From Streptomyces iakyrus (GTDB taxonomy: Bacteria > Actinomycetota > Actinomycetes > Streptomycetales > Streptomycetaceae), in NCBI RefSeq assembly GCF_000717055.1, contig NZ_JNXI01000010.1:62001-126000 (forward strand): DNA of 64,000 nt. The letters run 5' to 3'. A model generated the notes under the pieces. It did not search any database, was not told where the DNA came from, and saw nothing but the letters and a program-made list of their open reading frames with translations. Within the stretch, counting starts at the first letter, position 1. Every line of letters begins with the position of its first letter. Below are positions 35,538-45,237 of the stretch, piece after piece. Made by a program: the position numbers and the translations under genes.

Positions 35538-36200
35538 TCAGGCGTTCCCGGTGGAGCCGTGCGGAACGGCGGTGGACGACCGGCGCAGCGCAGCCCGCCA
35601 GGCGAACGCGAGCCCCGCCTCGGCCAGTCCGAGCAGGACGAGCCACAGGCCGAGCAGCCGGGTCAGCGCGCGGGCCGACTCCGCGGGCAGGGCCAGCACC
35701 ACGATGCCCGCGACGATGCCCAGGACCGCCATGCCCAGGACGAAGCCGCGGTGCGGCAGGTCCCGGGCGGCGAGGGCGGTGTAGAGCGTGAGGATGCCGG
35801 ACACCAGCCAGACGAGGCCGACGACCAGCGACAGCGCGGTGATGGTCTGCAGCGGGTTGCGCAGGCACAGCACTCCGGCCAGCACGTACAGCACGGCCAG
35901 GAGCAGGCTGGGCAGGCGGTGGCCCTGCTCCTGCCGGGCGAAGGTCGCGACGAAGCGGAACGCTCCGGCCGCCAGCAGGTACAGGCCGATCAGCACCGCC
36001 ACGACATGCAGGGTGGCCTCGGGCCAGACCAGGAGCAGGATGCCCGGCACCAGGGTCGCCACCGCCGAGGCGAGGATCCACGTCCAGGAGCGTCCCAGCG
36101 CCGCCAGCACCTCGGCGGGGTCGCCCGCGGTGCCGTACGGCGACCCTGCGGGCCCGGAATCGGCGCCGGCACGTGGCCCCTGGCTCGGTGACGTGGCCAT
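35538..36200 (-). CDS. HdeD family (DUF308) membrane protein
   Basis: 220 residues with six hydrophobic helices in three DUF308 pairs (SWTWILASAVATLVPGILLL, VVAVLIGLYLLAAGAFRFV, SLLLAVLYVLAGVLCL, LVVGLVWLVSGILTLYTAL, FVLGMAVLGIVAGIVVLAL, LLGLWLVLLGLAEAGLAF). HdeD is linked to acid resistance in enterobacteria; here the function is only inferred from family. First gene of the unit HdeD - large membrane protein - YihY, transcribed from the divergent promoter with dyad site B. Confidence 0.9.
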   Translation of the reverse strand: MATSPSQGPRAGADSGPAGSPYGTAGDPAEVLAALGRSWTWILASAVATLVPGILLLVWPEATLHVVAVLIGLYLLAAGAFRFVATFARQEQGHRLPSLLLAVLYVLAGVLCLRNPLQTITALSLVVGLVWLVSGILTLYTALAARDLPHRGFVLGMAVLGIVAGIVVLALPAESARALTRLLGLWLVLLGLAEAGLAFAWRAALRRSSTAVPHGSTGNA

Positions 36201-36275
36201 GGCTCCTCCTCACCGGCGATCCGCCGGTCTGCGGGAACGCCCTTGCCGAGCAGCGTCGCGTGCCCCGCCGGTCTC

Positions 36276-36300
36276 GGGATCACCCCCGGCGGGTGATCCC
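36276..36300. promoter_or_regulatory. Dyad site B, centre of a divergent promoter
   Basis: GGGATCACCC-CCGGC-GGGTGATCCC is a perfect 10+10 dyad whose core is TCACCC-N5-GGGTGA. It lies 88 bases upstream of the HdeD ATG and 78 bases upstream of the K+-channel ATG, so one protein could control both units. It is the best-matching member of the set. Confidence 0.6.
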
Positions 36301-36365
36301 TCTCCCGCGCCGCCGCGGTGAGGTGGTGAGGACCCCGTCTGCCGGCAAGGAGCACGAGACACGAG

Positions 36366-37004
36366 ATGAACGATCCAGCGGTGGCCCGGACCACGTCCGC
36401 CCGGCTCCGGCAGAAGCAGGACCAGGATCAGGACGAGGAGCAGGAGCGGCGTCGGCGGCCGCACGGCCCGCGCCGACGCGCGCGGGCCGCCGTCCTCGTG
36501 CGCGCGGCGCTCATCGCGACCGGTCTCATCACCGTCTACTACGTGCTGCCTCTGGACGGGCGGAGCACGACCGGCACCTCGGTTCTGCTCGCCTGCGGCC
36601 TTCTGCTGGTCGTCATGGTCTTCTCGTGGGAGGTGCGCGCCATCGCGCATTCGCCCTATCCGCGGCTGAAGGCCGTCGAGGCCCTGGCCGCCACCCTGGT
36701 CCTCTTCCTGCTGCTCTTCGCCGGCACCTACTTCCTGCTGGAGTACTCCACCCCGGGCTCCTTCAGCGAACCGCTGACCAAGACGGACTCCCTGTACTTC
36801 ACGCTCACCACGTTCACCACCGTCGGGTACGGGGACATCGCCGCCCGTTCCCAGACCGGACGCGTACTGACGATGGTTCAGATGGCGGGCGGGCTGCTGC
36901 TGGTGGGCGTCGCCGCACGGATTCTCGCCGGTGCCGTGCAGGCGGGGCTGCGCCGCCGCGGACGGGAGCCCTCGGACGACTTCACCTCGCGGCCGGAGGA
37001 CTGA
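36366..37004 (+). CDS. Two-TM-pore potassium channel
   Basis: Membrane ion channel subunit, 212 residues. A very charged N-tail (QKQDQDQDEEQERRRR) precedes four helices, with a pore loop between the last two. The selectivity filter TVGYGD occupies residues 152-157 in TLTTFTTVGYGD. No RCK/TrkA domain follows. The charged tail may regulate it. Three bases separate its stop from the DUF2252 ATG, so they form an operon driven from site B. Confidence 0.92.
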   Translation: MNDPAVARTTSARLRQKQDQDQDEEQERRRRPHGPRRRARAAVLVRAALIATGLITVYYVLPLDGRSTTGTSVLLACGLLLVVMVFSWEVRAIAHSPYPRLKAVEALAATLVLFLLLFAGTYFLLEYSTPGSFSEPLTKTDSLYFTLTTFTTVGYGDIAARSQTGRVLTMVQMAGGLLLVGVAARILAGAVQAGLRRRGREPSDDFTSRPED

Positions 37005-37007
37005 GCC

Positions 37008-38417
37008 ATGACCGTACCGGGCCCCCTCATGACCTACCTGTCCCCGGCCGAGCGGGCGGCCGAGGGGCGGAACGTGCGACGGCACGTCCCCCGCTCCTCC
37101 CACGGCTTCTTCGACGCGGGTCCGCAGCGCTTCGACCCGGTCGAGGTGCTGGAACGTCAGTCGGCCACCCGTGTACCGGAGTTGGTGCCGATCCGCTACG
37201 CCCGCATGCTGGAGTCCCCGTTCCGCTTCTACCGGGGCGCGGCGGCCGTCATGGCGGCGGACCTCGGGGCCGTCGCGGACACCGGACTGCGGGTGCAGCT
37301 CTGCGGTGACGCCCATCTGCTGAACTTCCGGCTGCTGGCCTCGCCGGAACGCCATCTGGTGTTCGACATCAACGACTTCGACGAGACGCTGGCCGGGCCG
37401 TTCGAGTGGGACGTCAAGCGGCTGGCGGCCAGTTTCGCCATCGCGGGCCGGGCCAACGGTTTCGAGGCCGAGGAGCAGAACCGGATCGTGGAGGCGGGCG
37501 TACGGGCCTACCGGCAGCGGATGCGGGAGTTCGCGGGCATGCGCACCCTGGACATCTGGTACGCACAGGACGACGCCGACCGGCTGCGGGAACTGATGGC
37601 CGCGTCGATGACCAAGGAGGCGCGGCGCCGTACCGCCGAGGCGACGGCGAAGGCCAGGACCCGCACGCACCTCCAGGCCTTCGAGAAGCTCACCCGGGTC
37701 ACGGACGAGGGTCGGCGGATCGCCCCCGACCCGCCCCTGATCACGCCGCTGCGGGACCTGGTGAGCGAGTCCGCGCCACGCGGGCAGGAGAGGGAGCTGC
37801 GCGCCGTCCTGGAGGGGTACGTGCGGACCCTGTCGTCCGAGCGCCGGCACCTGCTGCGCCGCTACCGGCTGGTCGACATCGCCCGCAAGGTGGTGGGTGT
37901 CGGCAGCGTCGGCACCCGCTGCTGGATCGTGCTCCTGCTCGGCCGGGACGACGACGATCCGCTGCTGCTCCAGGCCAAGGAGGCACAGGCGTCGGTGCTC
38001 GCCGACCACACCGACGGCATCCGCTACGACAACGAGGGGCGCCGCGTGGTGGCGGGCCAGCGGCTGATCCAGACCACCAGCGACATCCTCCTCGGCTGGA
38101 CCCACGCCACGGGCCTCGACGGGCACGAGCGGGACTTCTACGTACGTCAGCTGCGCGACTGGAAGGGCATCGCACGGCCGGACACGATGGACCCGGGCCT
38201 GCTGCGGCTGTTCGCCGGGCTGTGCGGAGCGAGCCTGGCGAGGGCCCATGCCCGCTCGGGCGATCCCATAGCCATCGGGGCGTACCTCGGCGGCGGGAAC
38301 GGCTTCGACCGCGCCCTCACCGCGTTCGCGCAGTCCTACGCCGACCGGAACGAGCGGGACTTCGCGGCGCTGGGCGCCGCCGCCCGGTCCGGCAGGATCC
38401 GGACGGCGGCGTCCTGA
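37008..38417 (+). CDS. DUF2252 family protein (kinase-fold-like)
   Basis: Cytoplasmic protein of 469 residues matching DUF2252: FYRGAAAVMAADL, the QLCGDAHLLNFRL motif, VFDINDFDETLAGPFEWDVKRLA and VGTRCWIVLL. The D-x-N-D-F-D-E block resembles aminoglycoside-phosphotransferase-like catalytic loops, so a phosphotransferase fold is likely, though no substrate is established. Second gene of the K+-channel operon. Confidence 0.88.
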   Translation: MTVPGPLMTYLSPAERAAEGRNVRRHVPRSSHGFFDAGPQRFDPVEVLERQSATRVPELVPIRYARMLESPFRFYRGAAAVMAADLGAVADTGLRVQLCGDAHLLNFRLLASPERHLVFDINDFDETLAGPFEWDVKRLAASFAIAGRANGFEAEEQNRIVEAGVRAYRQRMREFAGMRTLDIWYAQDDADRLRELMAASMTKEARRRTAEATAKARTRTHLQAFEKLTRVTDEGRRIAPDPPLITPLRDLVSESAPRGQERELRAVLEGYVRTLSSERRHLLRRYRLVDIARKVVGVGSVGTRCWIVLLLGRDDDDPLLLQAKEAQASVLADHTDGIRYDNEGRRVVAGQRLIQTTSDILLGWTHATGLDGHERDFYVRQLRDWKGIARPDTMDPGLLRLFAGLCGASLARAHARSGDPIAIGAYLGGGNGFDRALTAFAQSYADRNERDFAALGAAARSGRIRTAAS

Positions 38418-38422
38418 GCCGG

Positions 38423-38620
38423 TCACTCCGGCAACTGGCGCATCTCCACGACCCTGAGTCCCAGCGACTGGAAACGGGTCAGCAGTCCGTACAGGTGGGC
38501 CTCGTCCACGACCGGGCCGTACAGCAGCGTCTGCCCGGACACCACGACGTAGTCCAGTTCCGGGAAGACCTTCGCCAGTGTCTCCGACATCTGTCCGGCG
38601 ATGCGGATCTCGTAGCGCAT
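38423..38620 (-). CDS. Small conserved hypothetical protein (65 residues)
   Basis: A compact alpha/beta protein (YEIRIAGQMSETLAKVFPEL, VVSGQTLLYGPVVDEAHLYG, SLGLRVVEMRQLPE), reminiscent of small ACT-like folds seen in Streptomyces stress islands. No function is known to me. A ribosome-site-like GGGAGA precedes the ATG. It is transcribed alone, with dyad site C centred 90 bases upstream. Confidence 0.75.
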   Translation of the reverse strand: MRYEIRIAGQMSETLAKVFPELDYVVVSGQTLLYGPVVDEAHLYGLLTRFQSLGLRVVEMRQLPE

Positions 38621-38701
38621 GAGCTGCTCTCCCGCGGGCGGCCCGAGAGGGGGAGGCGCGCCCTTCCCTAGTGATGGTCCGCCCCGGCGGCCCGCGCGCC
38701 C

Positions 38702-38718
38702 TCACCCGGCGCAGGTGA
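38702..38718. promoter_or_regulatory. Dyad site C, TCACCC-N5-AGGTGA
   Basis: One mismatch from the island consensus, same N5 spacing. Intergenic, 90 bases upstream of the 65-residue protein's start codon. Confidence 0.5.
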
Positions 38719-38740
38719 ACCTCCGGCCCGCGGGCCCGCG

Positions 38741-39259
38741 TCAGTGCTTGACGACGAACTTGAAGGCGATGATCAGCAACCCGAGCAACAGGTTCACCGC
38801 CGCCGACCCGGCCAGCTGCCCCCGGGAGGCACCGGCCCGCAGCGACGCGGCCACCGACCAGCCGACCTGCTCCGCCACCGCCACGGCCAGCGCCAGCCAC
38901 ACGGCGCCCTGCACGTCCAGGCCGAGCAGCGGGCTGACGGCGACGGCGGCGGCGGGCGGACCCGCGGCCTGCAGGATCGGCCACTCCTCGCGGCACACAT
39001 GCAGTACGGTCGCGCGGTCGACGCTCCGCTGCGCCAGTCGCGCCCCGAACAGCTGCGCGTGCACGTGCGCCAGCCAGAACACCGCACCGGTCAGCACAAG
39101 CAGCAGCACCAGTTCCAGCCGGGGCAGCGACCCCAGGGTTCCCGCACCGATCACCACCGAGGCGGCGAGCATGGCGCCGTAGACGCCACCGGTGTAGTCG
39201 GCGTGGGCCCGGCGCTCGGCGCCCCGCGCCTTGCGTGCGGCACCGCGATCCGTGGTCAT
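38741..39259 (-). CDS. Four-helix membrane protein of unknown function
   Basis: 172 residues. The N-tail is strongly basic (KARGAERRAHADYTGG). Hydrophobic helices lie at about 28-47, 50-70, 95-115 (AAAVAVSPLLGLDVQGAVWLALAV-like) and 148-170 (LLLGLLIIAFKFVV). No recognised domain. Its ATG overlaps the stop of the MFS transporter by four bases, so the two are co-translated and probably cooperate or share need. Confidence 0.72.
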   Translation of the reverse strand: MTTDRGAARKARGAERRAHADYTGGVYGAMLAASVVIGAGTLGSLPRLELVLLLVLTGAVFWLAHVHAQLFGARLAQRSVDRATVLHVCREEWPILQAAGPPAAAVAVSPLLGLDVQGAVWLALAVAVAEQVGWSVAASLRAGASRGQLAGSAAVNLLLGLLIIAFKFVVKH

Positions 39260-40866
39260 CGGGCCCCTCCTTCGCCGCCGGGCCGCCGCGTGGAGTGCTG
39301 CCCGGCCGTCGGCAGATGCGAGGTGACCAGGAAACTGGCAAGGGTGATCCCGCCGGTGGCGAGGACGGCCGCCTTCAGCCCGTCGAGCTGGGCCGATGCG
39401 TAGGACTCCGTGACCGCTTCGACCTCAGCGGGCGGCAGACCGGCCTGCTCGGCCGCCGAGCGGACCTGGCCCGTGGAGACGAAGCTGACCCCGGCCTCCA
39501 GGGCCACGCCGGTCTGTCTGCGGGCCTCGTCCGACAGCCGGGGATCGGCCTCGACCTGGGTGCCGAAGGCGTGCACCAGGGCTCCGATGAGCAGCGACCC
39601 GATGAGGGCGGTGCCCAGTGCGGAGCCCAGGTTCTGGGCCGTGAACTGGAGTCCTCCCGCCTCGCTGCGCTCCTCTTCGCCGACGCCCGACTGGACGACG
39701 TTGCCCAGCTGTGAGGCGAGCAGGCCCATGCCCACGCCCAGCACGGCCATGGCCCCCGCGAACTGGGCGTCGTCGATGGCCGGGTCGATCGTCGCCAGCA
39801 GCCACACGACCGCTCCCGCGAGGGTCAGCAGAGCCAGCCGCACGACCCGGCGCGGACCGAGCGACCGGCCGAGCCGCGCTGCGAAGAGGGAGGTCGCGAG
39901 CATGGTGAGGGACACCGGGAGCAGGCGCAGGCCTGTCTCGAACGCGTCGAACCCCTGCACCACCTGCAGGTACAGCGGGATCGCGAAGAACAGCCCCAGC
40001 AGGACGAGGTTCTGGCTCACCAGCATCAGCAGGCCCGACCTCAGGACCGGTCTTCCCAGCAGCGCCAAGTGCACCAGGGCGTCGGCCCCCCGGGTGTCGC
40101 GCCGCCGCTCCCAGCGCACGAAGCCGTACAGGACCAGGGCTCCGGCGCCGACGATGAACAGGGTCGGGGCGAAGCCCAGGACGGTGAAGGGCGGGTTGCG
40201 CGGCTGCACCCAGCCCCAGGTGCTGCTCTGGAGCACTCCGAGCACGCCCAGCCCGAGGCCCGCGGCGGAGAGCGCCGCGCCCACGCCGTCGAGCCGGGGC
40301 CGCGGTTCCCTCACGGCCGTCCTGGGGATCACCCGGTGGCAGAGCAGCACGGCCAGGACGATCACGACCTCGCCGGCGAAGACCAGACGCCACGTGAGGT
40401 ACGTCGTCATCCAGCCGCCCAGCAGCGGCCCCACCGCGATACCGGCGCCGGCGAGGCCGCCTATCACTCCGTAGGCGACGGCCCGGTCCCGTCCCCTGTA
40501 GGACTCGGCGACGAGTGCCGCCATGGACGGCAGGACCATGGCGGCACCGAGACCCTCGATCACCGACCAGCCCAGGGCGAGGACCCACAGACTGGGCGCC
40601 ACGGCGGTCAGGGCCGATCCCGTGCCGTAGACCATCAGCCCGAGGAGGAACGTGCGCCGGCGTCCGAGGACGTCCCCGAGGCGTCCGCCGATCATCATGA
40701 AGGCCGCCATGACCAGGGCGTACAGGGTGATGACCGCCTGGATGGCGGTGACCTCGGTGTCGAAGTCGTCGACCAGCCGGCTGATGGACACGTTCATGAC
40801 GGAGGTGTCCAGCACCATCAGGAACTGGGCGGTGCCGAGGACGATCAGGGTGCGCCAGCGTGTCAC
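39256..40866 (-). CDS. MFS transporter, DHA2 (EmrB/QacA) type
   Basis: 536 residues, 14 predicted helices. FLMVLDTSVMNVSI (DHA2 motif D1), MIGGRLGDVLGRRRTF (motif A), GVIGGLAGAGIAVGPLLGGW (motif C) are all present. It exports drugs or other hydrophobic compounds by proton exchange. GTG 40866 start, 43 bases from dyad site D. Forms a two-gene unit with the membrane protein that follows. Confidence 0.93.
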   Translation of the reverse strand: MTRWRTLIVLGTAQFLMVLDTSVMNVSISRLVDDFDTEVTAIQAVITLYALVMAAFMMIGGRLGDVLGRRRTFLLGLMVYGTGSALTAVAPSLWVLALGWSVIEGLGAAMVLPSMAALVAESYRGRDRAVAYGVIGGLAGAGIAVGPLLGGWMTTYLTWRLVFAGEVVIVLAVLLCHRVIPRTAVREPRPRLDGVGAALSAAGLGLGVLGVLQSSTWGWVQPRNPPFTVLGFAPTLFIVGAGALVLYGFVRWERRRDTRGADALVHLALLGRPVLRSGLLMLVSQNLVLLGLFFAIPLYLQVVQGFDAFETGLRLLPVSLTMLATSLFAARLGRSLGPRRVVRLALLTLAGAVVWLLATIDPAIDDAQFAGAMAVLGVGMGLLASQLGNVVQSGVGEEERSEAGGLQFTAQNLGSALGTALIGSLLIGALVHAFGTQVEADPRLSDEARRQTGVALEAGVSFVSTGQVRSAAEQAGLPPAEVEAVTESYASAQLDGLKAAVLATGGITLASFLVTSHLPTAGQHSTRRPGGEGGAR

Positions 40867-40900
40867 CCGTCCATCCCAGCCGCGCAGCGGCCGTCGCGCC

Positions 40901-40917
40901 TCACCCTCCCCGGGCGA
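40901..40917. promoter_or_regulatory. Dyad site D, TCACCC-N5-GGGCGA
   Basis: One mismatch from the consensus, same spacing. Lies between the LAL regulator's stop and the MFS start codon, 43 bases upstream of the latter. Confidence 0.45.
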
Positions 40918-40941
40918 GGGCGGTGGGACCGGGCCGCGCGG

Positions 40942-43611
40942 TCACAGGATCCGGGCCTCGCGGGCGCGGCGCACCGCGTCGCTGCGGCGGCTCACGGCGA
41001 GCTTGCGGTAGATGCTCTTGAGGTGGGTCTTCACGGTGTTCACCGACAGGTGGAGGTCGGCTGCGATCTCCTCCGTCGACCTCATCTCGGCCAGCCTGCG
41101 CAGCACGTCGTGTTCGCGCGCGCTCAGGTCCTCGACGACCGGCGCGGGCGGCTGCGACGGTGCCACGGGTGTGGGGCGGCCGTGTCCGGCTCCGGGGACG
41201 AGCCAGCCGCTTGCCAGCTCCCGCAGGCGGCCGGTGCCCAGCAGCGGGCGGATCCAGGGGCCGGCCTCCAGGAAGGGCAGGCGCAGCTGGTCGCGCCTGC
41301 CGTCCAGGAGGGCCCGGCCGAGGAGGCGGTGCGCGGCGGTGTGGTCGCCAAGCCCGTGGGCTGCCTGGGCACGGACCAGCGTGGCCCGGACGGTCACCGC
41401 CGGCCCGGGCCGGTCGGTCTCCGGCAGGTCGTCGAGCATGGCCAGCGCCTCCTCGGGGTGCCCTGTCGCGAGCCGGGCCCGGGCGGCCTGCACGGTGCAG
41501 GCGGCCCGGCGGTCGGCCACCCGCTCGGCGGCCCTGCGGGCCGACTCGGGCCGTCCCTGGGCCAGGTAGGCGGCACAGGCGAGGGCGGCGGCGTGATCCT
41601 CGGCCCAGGGTGAGTTCATGACGGCCGGGACGACCGCGTCCGCCGCCGCGAGCGCCGCGCGGGCATCTCCCTTGGCCAGGAGCAGCCGGCCCCGGGTGAG
41701 GACCCGGCCCGCTTCCTCGACGGGATCCGCTACGAGCGGGTGCGAGGCGGCGGCCTCGTCGAGAAGCGCCTGCGCCTGGTCGAGTTCGTCACGGTCGATG
41801 AGGACGGCGGCCCGGACCAGAGCACCGAGGCCGGCGCCGGAGCGCTGGGGCAGGCTGTAGCGCTGTGCCTGGCCGGCCGCGGCCAGGGCCTTGTGCTCCG
41901 CCCGGCCGAGCCAGCCGTTCAGGTAGTCGATCAGAGCCAGGTGGCCCAGAGCCTCCCACCGGGGCAGCGCCATGGCCGCTCCGCCGGGCCGTCCGGCCAC
42001 CGCCGACAGGACGGCCCGGGCGTCCTCGAAGCGCCCGGCCCACAGGCGGGCGGACCCCAGGTGGGTGAGCAGCAGGGCGTTCAGCTCCGGGTGCTCGTCG
42101 AGCAGATGGCCGGGAACCTCCGGCCGGAGCGCCGAGGCCTGCTCCGCGGCGCGCTCGGCCCTGCCCGGGGTCCCGGTCAGCCGCGCCGCCAGGGCTTCCA
42201 GCAGGGCGCAGGTGAGCCCGGCCGCCGCCGGGTCCGTCGCGCCGTCCCGGGCCAGCTCCTCCTCGGCCCGTTGCAGGTGCGCCAGGCCGTGTTCGACATC
42301 GCGGCCGGCCAGCTCGCGGGCCGCGCGGACCAGGTCCGGGGCCGGGCCCCTGACGTCGGGGCCCATCCGCTCGAACAGCGCGGACAGGTCGTCGGAGCGC
42401 AGGCCGGTGAAGAACTGCCCGAGGGCGAGGTCGTCGACCACGGCCCGTGCGGTGAACTCCCAGTCGTCCGCCGCCGCGCCCTGGGCGAGCGCTTCGGGCA
42501 GGGCTCCGGAACGCCGTAGCCACTGGGCCGCGCGGCTGCGCAGTTCAGGCTCCAGGCCGGGGAAGCGCTCGCGCAGGTGGGCGCGGAGGATCTCGGCGAA
42601 CAAGGGGTGCAGGCTGTACCAGGAGTGGCCGAGGTAGTGGACGAAGGCGTTCTCGCGCTGCAACGCGGCCAGTATCGGCTCCGCGTCAGTGCGCTGCGTC
42701 AGTACATTGACCAGGTCGGGGCAGCAGCGTTCCAGGACGCTGATGCGCAGCAGCAGATCCTGTGTACCGGGTGCCTGCCGGTCGAGCACCTCGGCGAGCA
42801 GGAAGTCGGCCACCGCGCTGTGGTCCGCTTCGAACTGCTTCAGGTAGGCGTGCGGGTCGGTGCCCTGCCGGGCGGCGAGCGCACTCAGCCGGAGACCCGC
42901 GGCCCAGCCCCGGGTCCGTTGCACCAGGGCCAGCACGGCGCTCGCGGGCAGGTCCAGGCCATGCCGTGTCAGGAGCTCATGGGCCTCGTCGGGGGTGAAG
43001 GCCAGCTCGGCGTCGCGGATCTCCGTCATCTCGCCCGACGCCCGGTAGCGGTGCAGCGGCAGCAGGGGTTCGGTGCGGGTGACCAGGACCAGACGCAGGC
43101 CCCGCCCGGCGTGGTGCAGGACGAACTCCAGCTGTTCGGCGATCTCCCGGGAGACCACGCGGTCGAACTCGTCGAGGACGACGAGCGTGGGATCGTCCCT
43201 GCCTTCGAGATCGGCGGCGAGGCGGGTGAGCGTCCGCCGGTCCACGCGACCGGCCTCCGCGGGGCTTCCGACCTCGCTCGCCACCGGCACGCCGGCGGCC
43301 CGCAGAGCCTGCAGCACGTGCGCCCAGAACACGCCGGGTGCCTGATCGGTGCTCTCGGCGGTGAGCCACGCGACCGGGCGGCTCAGGTTCGAGGCCCAGT
43401 CGGCGACCAGGAGCGTCTTGCCCGCGCCGGCCGACCCGTTGACCATGGTCAGGGGCGTGGCCAGGGCCTGGTCGAGGTGTCCGGCCAGGCGTGGCCTGCG
43501 CACGAAGGTGGCGGGCCTGGCCGGCAGGGCGAACCGGGTGCGCAGCAGCGGGTCGCCGGTGGGGTCGGCGCACGCGAACCCCGCCTCCGGAGTTTCCTCT
43601 ACAGCGGCCAT
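40942..43611 (-). CDS. LuxR-type large ATP-binding (LAL/MalT-like) transcriptional regulator
   Basis: 889 residues. N-terminal P-loop ATPase with Walker A GSAGAGKT (residues 59-66) and Walker B LVVLDEF; a central winged-helix/arm and a long TPR-like helical region (for example AALAAADAVVPAVMNSPW); C-terminal LuxR helix-turn-helix (last 62 residues, with STEEIAADLHLSVNTVKTHLK). This is the STAND architecture of MalT: ligand and ATP drive assembly into an activator. It is the only regulator inside the dyad-bearing island, so it is the first candidate to bind those sites. ATG 43611 follows AGGGGTGA. Confidence 0.93.
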   Translation of the reverse strand: MAAVEETPEAGFACADPTGDPLLRTRFALPARPATFVRRPRLAGHLDQALATPLTMVNGSAGAGKTLLVADWASNLSRPVAWLTAESTDQAPGVFWAHVLQALRAAGVPVASEVGSPAEAGRVDRRTLTRLAADLEGRDDPTLVVLDEFDRVVSREIAEQLEFVLHHAGRGLRLVLVTRTEPLLPLHRYRASGEMTEIRDAELAFTPDEAHELLTRHGLDLPASAVLALVQRTRGWAAGLRLSALAARQGTDPHAYLKQFEADHSAVADFLLAEVLDRQAPGTQDLLLRISVLERCCPDLVNVLTQRTDAEPILAALQRENAFVHYLGHSWYSLHPLFAEILRAHLRERFPGLEPELRSRAAQWLRRSGALPEALAQGAAADDWEFTARAVVDDLALGQFFTGLRSDDLSALFERMGPDVRGPAPDLVRAARELAGRDVEHGLAHLQRAEEELARDGATDPAAAGLTCALLEALAARLTGTPGRAERAAEQASALRPEVPGHLLDEHPELNALLLTHLGSARLWAGRFEDARAVLSAVAGRPGGAAMALPRWEALGHLALIDYLNGWLGRAEHKALAAAGQAQRYSLPQRSGAGLGALVRAAVLIDRDELDQAQALLDEAAASHPLVADPVEEAGRVLTRGRLLLAKGDARAALAAADAVVPAVMNSPWAEDHAAALACAAYLAQGRPESARRAAERVADRRAACTVQAARARLATGHPEEALAMLDDLPETDRPGPAVTVRATLVRAQAAHGLGDHTAAHRLLGRALLDGRRDQLRLPFLEAGPWIRPLLGTGRLRELASGWLVPGAGHGRPTPVAPSQPPAPVVEDLSAREHDVLRRLAEMRSTEEIAADLHLSVNTVKTHLKSIYRKLAVSRRSDAVRRAREARIL

Positions 43612-43729
43612 GGGGCTCACCCCTGCCTGCCGTCCGTCAGTCGGGCCTGACCTGGCGATCGTCCCGCTCAGCATCTCAGTGTTCGCCCGGCCGCGCATGC
43701 CCTGGCCCGGGCCGGGGGTGTGCGGGAGA

Positions 43730-43746
43730 CCACCCGTGGCGGGCGA
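43730..43746. promoter_or_regulatory. Dyad site E, CCACCC-N5-GGGCGA
   Basis: Two mismatches from the consensus, same spacing, in the 264-base divergent region between the LAL gene (centre 127 bases from its ATG) and the amidotransferase gene (138 bases from its ATG). If the LAL protein uses these sites, this would be its autoregulatory site. Confidence 0.35.
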
Positions 43747-43875
43747 TGCGGCCACCGCCGCGGCCGGGGTCTCCTGGGGTCACGCCCCGCCGCCCGGGCG
43801 CGCGGGGCGCATCGGCGATCATCATCCAGAGGCCGCCCGGCTCGACCGGGGCGGCCCGGAACGGGAGTACCGACC

Positions 43876-44709
43876 ATGTGCCGCTGGCTCGCCTACTCGG
43901 GAACGCCCGTGCTGCTCGACGACGTCCTCTACCGCCCCGAGCACTCGCTGATCGACCAGAGCCTGCACGCGCGGATGGGGGTCGAGACCACCAACGGCGA
44001 CGGCTTCGGCGTCGGCTGGTACGCATGGCATCTGCGCACCCCGGCCGTCATCCGCGACACGGGTCCGGCCTGGAGCAACAGCAATCTGCGGGAGATCGCC
44101 GACCACGTCCGCTCGTCGCTGTTCTTCGCCCACGTGCGGGCCTCGACCGGAACCGCCGTGCAGCAGACCAACTGCCACCCCTTCCGGCACGGACGCTGGA
44201 TGTGGATGCACAACGGGGCGATCACCGGGTTCTCCGCGATGCGCCGGGATCTCATGATGTCCATAGCGCCGGAGCTGTTCCCCTCCCTGGAGGGCACGAC
44301 GGATTCCGAGGTGATGTTCCACGTGGCCCTCACGCTCGGTCTCGACGCCGATCCGCCGGGCGCGGTGGCCCGGATGGCGGGGCTCGTCGAGCGGCTCGGA
44401 CACGAGAACGGGGTGCCGGAGCCGCTCCAGATGACGATCGCGGTGACCGACGGCGAGCGGGTGTGGTTCTTCCGGTACTCCAGCGGCGGGGCCTCCCGCT
44501 CGCTCTACTACAGCAGCAGGGTGGAGGACGTGCGCGCCCTGCACCCCGATCTCGCGTTCCTGAACCACATCTCGGACGAGACCCGGCTGGTGGTGTCGGA
44601 ACCGCTGGGCGATCTTCCCGGGGTGTGGAACACCGTTCCGGAGAACAGCTACGGCGTCGTCCAGCCCGGCCGGGACCTGCTGCGGCACTTCGAGCCCGAG
44701 CCCGTCTGA
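43876..44709 (+). CDS. Class II glutamine amidotransferase (EgtC/YafJ-like)
   Basis: N-terminal-nucleophile amidohydrolase of 277 residues. Met-Cys start puts the catalytic Cys2 at the mature N-terminus (MCRWLAYSG). GDGFGVGWY, FFAHVRASTGT, NCHPFRHGRWMWMHNG and TTDSEVMFHVAL are family motifs. It carries only the glutaminase half, so it would hydrolyse a gamma-glutamyl amide or pass ammonia to a partner. Not in an egt cluster here. The region just upstream holds dyad site E. Confidence 0.9.
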   Translation: MCRWLAYSGTPVLLDDVLYRPEHSLIDQSLHARMGVETTNGDGFGVGWYAWHLRTPAVIRDTGPAWSNSNLREIADHVRSSLFFAHVRASTGTAVQQTNCHPFRHGRWMWMHNGAITGFSAMRRDLMMSIAPELFPSLEGTTDSEVMFHVALTLGLDADPPGAVARMAGLVERLGHENGVPEPLQMTIAVTDGERVWFFRYSSGGASRSLYYSSRVEDVRALHPDLAFLNHISDETRLVVSEPLGDLPGVWNTVPENSYGVVQPGRDLLRHFEPEPV

Positions 44710-44727
44710 GCGCCGCCGTGCCGCGGT

Positions 44728-45233
<506 letters not shown>

Positions 45234-45237
<4 letters not shown>

